A stretch of DNA of 64,000 nt from Atherix ibis (lineage: Eukaryota; Arthropoda; Insecta; Diptera; Athericidae): assembly GCA_958298945.1 (NCBI GenBank), contig OY282610.1:43903667-43967666 (forward strand). Reading direction: 5' to 3'. Shown here in pieces: positions 56,408 through 64,000 of this stretch; the stretch's first letter is position 1, and each line of letters begins with the position of its first letter. The translations under genes and the position numbers were made by a program. A model generated the notes under the pieces. The model made no database searches. It was not told the origin of the DNA and saw nothing but the letters and a program-made list of their open reading frames with translations.

Positions 56408-57437
56408 CCTCTTAGTTCTATACACGTTTCCAACCGTTTTTCCAAAATTTTTATCCCGTCCAAAAAATAGGATTTCGGAAGTTCTGCAAAATACTCATCC
56501 GTTTGAGCAATGACGTCCTCGTTGGAAGTCAACCGTCGTCCGCCAAGCCATTTCTTCAGATTGAGGAAAAGAAAATAGTCACTCGGGGCCAAATCTGGTG
56601 AATAAGCGGGATGCTGCAACAATTCCATTCTCAATTCCATAATTTTGGACATGGAAACAGCGCATGTGTGCACACGCGCATTGTCCTGATGCAAGAGGAT
56701 TTTTTTCTTCTTCAGGTGGTGGCGTTTGTCTTTGATTTCCTCGCTCAACCGTTGCAATAACGACGCGTAATATGCTCCTGTTATTGTTTTTCCTTTTTCC
56801 AAGTAGTCGATAAAAATGATGCCCTGCGAATCCCAAAAGACCGTGGCCATCACCTTGCCGGCCGATGGCACAGTTTTTGCCTTCTTCGGAGCCCGTTCAC
56901 CCTTGAAAATCCAGTGTGATGACTGTCTCTTCGTTTCTGGAGTGTAGTAGTGTATCCAGCTTCGTCCACAGTGATATATCGACGAAGGAATTCGGCAGGA
57001 TTGCGATGAAAGAGTGCCAACATAGCCTCAGAGTCCACTACACGATTGCGCTTATTCTCCTCTGAGAGCAAACGCGGCACCCATCTTCCCGAAATTTTTT
57101 TCACAGACAATTTTTCATGCAAAATTGAAGTGACTGTACTTTGTGATATGCCCGTGGCCTCAACTAATTCGCGCACTTTAATTCGCCGATCGTTCAAAAT
57201 CAGATCGTGGATTCTGTCGATGATTTCAGGAGTAGACACCTCAACTGGGCGTCCTGAACGATGTTCATCTTTTGTGGATGAACGGCCACGTTTAAATTCA
57301 TTCACCCAATTGTAAACCATCGCAAACACAGGTGCAGATGTGCCATGAACTGCATCCAACTCGGCTTTGATTTCTTTCGGGCTTAAGCCTTTCAAATGGA
57401 GATGTTTGATGACAGCCCTAAACTCGGTTTTTTCCAT
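56408..57437 (-). pseudogene. mariner M1 transposase, one frameshift, C-terminus cut
   Basis: From MEKTEFRAVIKHLHLKGLSP the frame is open through the helix-turn-helix (VRELVEATGISQSTVTSIL) to RRYITVDEA. There, missing bases turn VDETWIHYYTP into VDEAGYTTTLQ, a frameshift. The correct frame is recovered by KVMATVFWDSQGIIFIDYLE, LHQDNARVHTCAVSMSK (second Asp) and YSPDLAPSDYFLF (third Asp), and it ends at ETCIELRG, about seven codons before the usual stop. The two codons that are stops in the 0.2-1.2-kb copy are normal here. Confidence 0.88.
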
Positions 57438-57610
57438 TGTTATGCACAAATAAATGTCGTTAACTTTAATCGACGATAGAAATTGACCTACGCTATGGAT
57501 CGAGCTGAAATTTACTTACAGCTTTCCTGTCGATAATGTTACTTACAAAAAAAAAATCTTTACATAACATACACTACGAGCGCAATTTCTTGGATTTTCT
57601 AAGGCATTTA
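56408..57610 (-). mobile_element. mariner family M1, second copy, 3' end lost
   Basis: Same family as 18-1305 in reverse orientation. The right side keeps the subterminal sequence GAGCGCAATTTCTTGGATTT, but the terminal repeat is degraded (ends about 57610). The left side stops at 56408 within the last codons of the transposase, so the 3' inverted repeat is absent. Confidence 0.88.
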
Positions 57611-57944
57611 TCATTTCATCGTATGATGGCTGTAAAAATCCATTTTCGTTTCTACACGTATGTAAATTATTTGTTTTTGGTTTTCAGGATTTAAAAGTTC
57701 CCTAAAATAGTTTTTTCATCTATTAATTAATATCATTTCTTTCAGATAGTATATTTTCTTCTTTATCTTTATAGTTTACCAGTCTTGGCTGACATCCTGA
57801 TTTTTCTTGTTTTAATTTTTATAAAATTTTCTTACGTCCATATTTTCATAATCTGTATTAATATTTTCAACTCTTTCTTTTCATTGCTGATCGCTTTTTA
57901 CTTTTATATAATTGTGATGGTATTTTTTTTTTTTAGACATGCCA
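57611..57944. other. AT-rich spacer
   Basis: No feature recognised. Confidence 0.4.
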
Positions 57945-59412
57945 GTTAATATTCTGTCCTTAAAGAAGTTAAAGCAGCGGTACCTCAAGGAAGTATACTA
58001 GGACCTCTCCCCTTTAATAATTTCATTCACTCCTGGTACGCTTATCCTCATTAAAAATACGAAATGTTTCTTGCAACTTTTCTATCGTGACACTTGGTCA
58101 AAACGTTCACTTTCAGGTATCAAATTTCCTAAAAATCATGGGCATTATCCTTGAAGGTAGATGGGATTTACCTATTAAAAACACGGTTAACCGAATTAAA
58201 TCCTTTTTTAATATGGAAAAGATTCTGATAAGTAGTAAATGTACACGTAAGGCCCGGCAAAGTGAGGCTATTAGAACTTCACCGGTGGACTTACTACTTA
58301 TCGAATCTGATTGCAAGCTCAGTTCTGATTATCTTCTCAAATCCCGTAGTAATGTATTGTACAGAAACTTTTGCGCCTTAGCAACTATCCTCTCCATAAC
58401 CTTTTTCAAAAAGATAATATCCACCTCTCTATACAAAATATATTAATCTTCCCTTTTATTCATAATCCCTCATTCTGAAAAAGCTCCCTCCACCATCACT
58501 TTGAATAGCAAAACTTCTTGTTCTCATCCTGACTGTTAACCATAACTAAGGTGTCTCTGGACAGGTACAAAAAGGCAAATACTGATCCATCCTTTTACAA
58601 AAAACTTAGACTTGCGTTTTTTTATGGATGCAGCCGTGAACGATAACATCACGTCTTATGAAGTCATTAAGTCAGAAGGCTCCCCCATCTATGAAATTCA
58701 TTGTGGAATCTTCCCTTTTAGAGCAGATCCTTATTATAGTGAGTTGTAGGCAATCAGCATCTACAATTTGCACTCCAAATCATCGTAATGCCATTAGCTT
58801 CAGTGACAGGCTCGCTGCCATGGCAGACATTCGTGACACATCAAGTACTTTTCACAATAATATCCAATATACCCTGCGTTACAACAGGAATATTGAATTA
58901 TTGGGTTCGGTCAATGAGCGGGCTGATAAACTCTCGGGGGAAACCCTCCGTCGCCGATGTTCACAGCAGTTCCTAACTCGCCGACACCATTGATCACTCG
59001 TGGACACTCAGACTGGTTAAGAAGTGAAAGATTTTTTTCGAAATATTAGGCAACCATGGTCCAGCTAGTCTACACGACCACCTTACTAAAATTTTGGGCA
59101 CGTAAACTGCTCAAACTTCGGATAGGATATTTTCTCTCACACATAATTTCCTATTTGGAAGTCATCCTCTTCCCATTTGCCCTTTCTGTGACGTTCAACT
59201 CACTATCACATATCTTCTAACGTTCAACTTACTATCGCAGATAAGTTACAAAATCTTATCACCTTTAAATGGTCCACCCAACTAGCCAAATACCGATTCC
59301 GTCTAACCTACACTTTTTTAGCTCGCCAAATGGCCTACACATAGTAGTCCATTTGGCCATCTAAATGTATCCTCTGGCTTTTATCCGAGGAAACTTACAT
59401 ACAAAAAAAAAA
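57945..59412 (+). mobile_element. non-LTR retrotransposon with RNase H region and poly(A) tail
   Basis: It begins in RT motif B (EVKAAVPQGSILGPLPF). A C-terminal RT block (FLKIMGIILEGRWDL, IKSFFNMEKILISSK) follows at 58110. From about 58660 there is an RNase H-like stretch ending VNERADKLSGETL. After that comes a C-terminal Cys block (FLFGSHPLPICPFCDVQLTI) near 59150. It ends at about 59402 with a run of ten A, consistent with a 3' poly(A). Many stops and deletions. It is of the I/jockey type. The RT fragment at 52.5-53.5 kb may be a relative. Confidence 0.72.
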
Positions 59413-60580
59413 CAATACAAAAGTTCTATGTGGTATAGTAAACGTTCCATGGTACATAAGAAATAAAGATCTCCAACGTAATTTGAAAATTAATTTGGCT
59501 AAAAACTCCGAGCAGAAAATGGTTACTGATGTGATCAACAGCGTATCTCTTCTTAAAAGGACCAAACCTCAAGAATTATCAGATTAACTACCGTAAAGAC
59601 ATTCCAGTTTCTTAAGTGTTTGTCCTAATAAGTCCTAATTCTTTTAAATTGATAAAGGAAAATAAATCATTAGGCATATTGTAGTTAAGTATTTTTAGTG
59701 GGTTGGAGTCCTACAGTATTAAAAAAAGTCCTCTAAAAAAATGATTTAAAAAAAAAACTTTCCAGGACAAAATTTTTCAAAATGCCATAAATTTTTTATA
59801 TTTATTTTTCTTTTCTTCAAAATTTTTATATTAAAAATTCATTCAAAATATCATAAAAATTGTTACTTTTTAAAAAACTCTTTTGGGAAAATTTTGTTAA
59901 CTAAAGAGAATATTAAAAAATTTACAGTAAAAATTTAATTTTAATAATAAAAATGAAAGTTCAAATTGTCTTGAAAAAAAAACTCAGGATTAAAAGTCTT
60001 AAGAAAATAGGATTAAATTTGAATTATTTTTTGAATAATTTTCAAAAGTTTGTAAACAATTATTCAAAATTTGATCCTATTTAAGTGGAAATTTTTATCA
60101 GGACTTCAAACGAGTAATAAAATTTTTACTAAAAATTTACACTTTGTTTGAATATCATTATTTTCTTTTAGAATATCTATTACATTATCCTTTATTGTAG
60201 AATATTTCATATTCCCTTTAACTTTCTAAGAAAAGTTCAAGATTACGCACCATTAATTATCAATAATCACTTTTAATGAAAGTATTAAATTTGATACTAT
60301 TTCATGAACAAATAAGAAATTGTTTATGTTTTTTTTTATTAAATACCAAACTTTTTTAATAAAAATTCTTTATAGGAAATAAATTTTATACCCTTAAAAA
60401 AAACAACAACAAGAATTTTTCACTTCCTTAATTGAGGGAAAACCGAAATTTTCATGAAAACTTTATGTTCAGTTTTGTCATGTTTTATTTTATATCTAAA
60501 TTATTTGGAAACAGTTGAAAAAGTTGTTTTTGAACAAATGGTAAAATTTTCATTTGGAAGTGAAATAATGTTTACCGATA

Positions 60581-60584
<4 letters not shown>

Positions 60585-60613
<29 letters not shown>
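60585..60613. repeat. (AAT)n microsatellite
   Basis: About nine AAT units. Confidence 0.88.
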
Positions 60614-60779
60614 TTAAAAGTAGCAACAAACAATGCTAACAAGGAAAGAGTGCAGATTTTGAAAGTTTCGTAACAGCAGCTCATTTATAATAACTTGACT
60701 ATTTGTTTAAGTACATGTCACTTGAAAGGATTGAAATTTTTACTGAACTTAGAAGGGTTGACTCAAATCTGCCCTTACG

Positions 60780-60890
60780 CCATTTTAACTATTCCCATTC
60801 AGATGAATCAAAATGATATAGTCGTTGTCATGGAGTTGGCAGAAGGAATTGTTAACTAAATGCTGTCGAGAAAAGCATTCCTCTTCCGGA
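60780..60890 (+). pseudogene. possible protein-kinase-like remnant
   Basis: One frame reads AILTIPIQMNQNDIVVVMEL and AEG, then a stop and MLSRKAFLFRKRM. This resembles the beta-4/beta-5/hinge stretch of Ser/Thr kinases (..VVMEL.EGG.LLN...SRKAL). Downstream, near 61030-61090, MIEESVMNSIL loosely recalls an activation segment. The rest is unreadable. Weak evidence, possibly chance. Confidence 0.2.
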
Positions 60891-62249
60891 AAAGGATGAA
60901 AGGCAGTCTTTTATTATTCTCGTAGAATTTTCATAATAATTATTTTACTAGTAATACAATATTGAGAAACTTAGGGTTTCTGCTTATGTTGTTAATATTT
61001 GGTTGTAAGGTGCTCATAGTAGCAGACCTCTCATAGTTATGATAGAAGAATCTGTCATGAACAGTATTTTGAGGGAAGAAGAGAACATGCCTAATTTCAA
61101 TCATTTCAATTTTTTATTTTTAAATACCACCAGAGTTGACAAATCAAAGAGAAGCTTTAAAATATATATCAAATAATCTTTAAAGAAGGGTAACCTTTAG
61201 CGGTGCTAGGGTAGTAACTAATCTTTCGTGTATTTTTAAGGTTTCTCTATTCTAGCTAATCTTTCATTTTTCTTCTTTTACCAGCGAAGGCCTCTCTCAA
61301 AAAATAAGATACATTTTTCTTTTTGCTTACTAAAAGAAAAAGGAAAAAAAACATCTAAGAATGTTCAACCTCAAGTACGCCACACTCATGGAATTATTCA
61401 AGAATTTCCCTTTGAAGTGATAAACAGACTCTTACCGGATGGCATCTTAGGGTGATATCGCTATAAATCTTAAGTAAAATTCCTTAATTTCCATGTTGTA
61501 AATAAATTTTAAAAGTATTTAATTTAATTTATATGAAAAACTAATAAATGGCTAAATGTAAAGAGATGTTTTTATACAAAAATCTTATGACAGTTGATAA
61601 AGGACAGAGGAATACTTAACGAAGGGATAATTTTTCGGTTTGGTTGACCTAATTTATTATGATTTGTTTTTCATATATAAAATGCTCTATAAGAAAATTA
61701 TTATAAAAATTGCTTGAATTTGAAAATAATTAGTTTGATTGTATTTCAAAAGTATACGAATTTTATAAAATTTATAGTTAATAGTTTTTTTGACAATTTT
61801 TCTGTTAAAATTCTTTTAGGAAATTTTAAAAATAACATCTTTCTAAAAATAATTATGTTAATTTTTAAAATTTCTGGACTACTGCCAGAGATCACTTTAT
61901 AGCGCCACAATCATGAGGCCATTGGTGAGCCCTCCATAACTATATTAATTGAGGTTAGAAAAATATTAATGCCGCTCAAAATAAGCAACTTTTCTTGGTA
62001 TATCTTTCAAAAGATACACAATAAATAACTATTTATTTTTAAAGAAATTTTTACATCTAAAAAATATTATTGAAAAATGTGAAATTAACCTTTTTCTTTA
62101 TTATAATTTTTGCCGGTCAGGGTTTTAAGGTTGATTTGCAAATTTCTACGAGGTAGTCCGTTTCACTTTTGCTCATAAATTTCACAATTATAAAATATAA
62201 GACAAGAAATTTTCACAAGAATCCTAGTTGTTAAAAATTGTTCACAATA

Positions 62250-63423
62250 TTTTGGTTTGTTCGGAAAGTAATTTGGTTTTTTTTTATAAAAATGAAAGAC
62301 GATTTTCTTATAGTGAAGAAATTGACCTTTTTTTTCAAGTGAACCGTTCAATTTGTCCAACTGATTAGAATTGATGGTTGTGTTGCTCGGTAGAAGCTCA
62401 AAATAAACGATTCCTTTAAAATCCCCCCAAACCTTTTTTCGATAAATATTGGCTTTCAAAGTGCTTTGAGCCGGTTCATCTTTTCTATTCCAGGATCTTT
62501 CGCGCTTACCATTGTTCTAGACAACCCATTTCTCGGCCCCAGTGATGATACGCTTCAAAAATGTCTTATTTTCTTGGCGTTTTAGAAGCAAATAAGAAAC
62601 GTCAATGCCACGGCACGAATTTTTTTTCCGTAAGAAGATTAGGAAATTGCTGCCCCATCCACCGTACTCTCCAGATTTGGCCCCCTGTGACTACTTTTTG
62701 TTTCCAAACCTGAAAAAATCACTCGCCGGGAATAGATTTGGGTCGAATGAGGAGGTCATCGTCGCCACGGAGGCCTACTTTGCTTCCCACGAGAAAATGT
62801 ATTTTTTGGACGGGTTAAAAAAGTTAGAGCATCGCTGGGCCAAGTGTATCGAGCTTGAAGGAGATTATGTGGAAAAATAAATTGCCACCTTTCCAAAATT
62901 TTCGTTTTTCTTTTGTAGGCTAAGTACTTGTTGAATGACCCTCGTATATGTCGAGTTTTGAGATTGAACCTAGCCGATTTAAGTGATCATGATCAGTCGA
63001 ATTCAATAAATTTAATCTCTCAGCAATCTCACGAGTTGTTATTCGCCTGTTTGCGTCAATTAATGCCTTTATTGTGTCTTCATCAGTTTCAACTGGCCTT
63101 CCAGAACGTGGTGCATCTTTGAGATCAAAGTTGCCAGATCGAAATTTTAACACATATTCTCTATACACATCGGATCATTTTTTTCTTCCTTGAACAGCAT
63201 TTTTATCTTTTCTATAGCAAAAAATAAAATATGCTGTTTTTCACTTTCCATATTTAAAAGGGTATCAACCAAAAACTCCTATGCAGAATCAATCGAATTA
63301 TTTCACAAGCAAGTCTTGCTATGTCAGCTGTCAAAATACATATGATTATGCGGCTTAAGTGTGAAGTTGGTTGTGAAAAGTCCTCTGTTAAGAAAAAACG
63401 ATATTACTTTCCAAACAACCCAA
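62250..63423 (-). mobile_element. mariner family M5, second copy, carrying an inserted M4 fragment
   Basis: Inverted ends TTTTGGTTTGTTCGGAAAGT (left) and, inward from the right, TTGGGTTGTTTGGAAAGTAA, with TA at 62248-62249 and 63424-63425. The transposase is badly decayed: VLKFRSGNFDLKDAPRSGRP, TIKALIDANRRITTREIAER (helix-turn-helix, 62920-63168) and FKGIVYFELLPSNTTIN (62163-62459 region). The third-Asp region is deleted. Confidence 0.85.
62641..62947 (+). mobile_element. 3' fragment of mariner M4 inside the M5 copy
   Basis: It matches the end of the M4 elements from LLPHPPYSPDLAPCDYFLFP to EGDYVEK-stop (62878-62880), then the 3' inverted end GTACTTGTTGAATGACCCTC. The M5 sequence around it (GTAAGAAGAT..AGG on the left, TATGTCGAG on the right) is continuous in the copy at 28530. 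The C-terminal frame here is intact, including the codons lost from the copy at 29.6-30.9 kb. Confidence 0.9.
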
Positions 63424-64000
63424 TATTTTTAATTTGAACATTTTCGTTTATTAAAAAAAAAATGTACAAGAAAAGAGGAGATTTTCTTATGAAATTGACA
63501 TAAAACATACTAAAATGGATGTATTCATAAAAAGTTAATAAAAAATTTTTAAATAAATGTTCATATATTATTGTCGATCGAAAAAGGATATAATTTATGT
63601 ACTATAGAAAAGAAAATATAATCGAGAAAAAACACTCGGATAATAATAATACACCTTTCCCAGCTACACACACCCCCCCCCCCGCCCTATTAATAGTATA
63701 TAATTATTTTACATATGCTATCACCTATTCTATATGCACTTAGGGAAAAAAGTGAAAAGATGTCCTTTGAAAAAGCCAAGGTTGTTAAGAAGAGTATTGC
63801 GGCATGAATCGTTCTAATCTTAAATAAAATAATCGATTTTTCGCTCTCTACACTTTGGCATGTTGTGTTGTCTATTTATTCGGCATTGGTTGAATCATTG
63901 TCCTGCATGAACTATGGATAAAGGACTGCAGGTCACTTTTACATATATGTGTATGTATTTGTATATCATTTTATAATAGATATCGATTCTTTCTCGAAAC
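63424..64000. other. AT-rich sequence to the window end
   Basis: It includes a C-rich run near 63671-63686. No gene, exon or repeat family recognised; the missing 5' exon of the SH2 gene was not found here. Confidence 0.35.

Larger units (their letters stand above)
59413..62249. other. AT-rich sequence with possible pseudogene scraps
   Basis: Mostly A/T tracts, plus an (AAT)n tract at 60585-60613. A short kinase-like stretch lies near 60780-60890 (entered separately). Nothing else recognised. Confidence 0.4.

Noticed and set aside
1..64000. CRISPR array, tRNA, rRNA or phage/plasmid features
   Set aside because: No regularly spaced repeats, no tRNA A/B-box pair with a cloverleaf, and no rRNA-like sequence were seen; the content is eukaryotic.

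Overview
The window looks like a piece of an insect nuclear genome. It is very AT-rich, has short GT..AG introns, carries two recognisable animal genes, and is packed with decayed mariner-family transposons and non-LTR retrotransposons. A dipteran is my best guess, but that is inference from overall style. No bacterial operons, tRNA, rRNA or CRISPR array were seen.

Host genes. (1) At 1495-2500, minus strand, is a complete two-exon tRNA m1G9 methyltransferase of the TRMT10/Trm10 family (296 aa after splicing a 115-bp intron). (2) From 55421 down to 19908, minus strand, seven exons join in frame with matching phases into at least 1037 residues of an SH2 adaptor resembling the SHB/SHD/SHE/SHF group: a YxDP tyrosine motif near the start, a long disordered Ser/Asn-rich middle, a duplicated DLPFDMPKLRRR motif, and a C-terminal SH2 domain. 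Its 5' exon(s) were not found. (3) At 53819-54273, plus strand, inside the first visible intron of that gene, is an unrecognised open frame with a membrane segment, interrupted by one in-frame TAA.

Layout. 1-1.3 kb: mariner with two nonsense codons. 1.5-2.5 kb: TRMT10 gene. 2.7-7.1 kb: 31-bp inverted-repeat element, then copies of an unnamed 1.55-kb repeat (called R here), one split by a DD41D mariner. 7.1-9.2 kb: degenerate R1-like LINE with another LINE 3' end nested in it. 9.3-11.1 kb: old DD41D element split by a DD34D mariner. 11.1-19.9 kb: AT-rich spacer with microsatellites and an intact R copy. 19.9-26.4 kb: five 3' exons of the SH2 gene. 26.4-38.2 kb: intron with four mariner copies. 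38.2-38.3 kb: small exon. 38.3-55.3 kb: large intron with a mariner, an RTE-like LINE, an R1-like LINE tail, a Mos1-like mariner, a jockey-like RT and the candidate nested gene. 55.3-55.4 kb: first visible exon. 55.5-64 kb: three or four more broken mariners and an RNase H-bearing LINE.

What stands out. I count about 16 mariner-like copies, all damaged. Three carry perfect or near-perfect inverted copies of their own neighbouring sequence, as template switching would leave. Several insertions can be verified inside the window by target duplications or by an unoccupied homologous copy. I did not find a clear new multi-gene system. The best leads are the reconstructed SH2 gene, the stop-interrupted intronic frame, the R element and the fold-back mutations.
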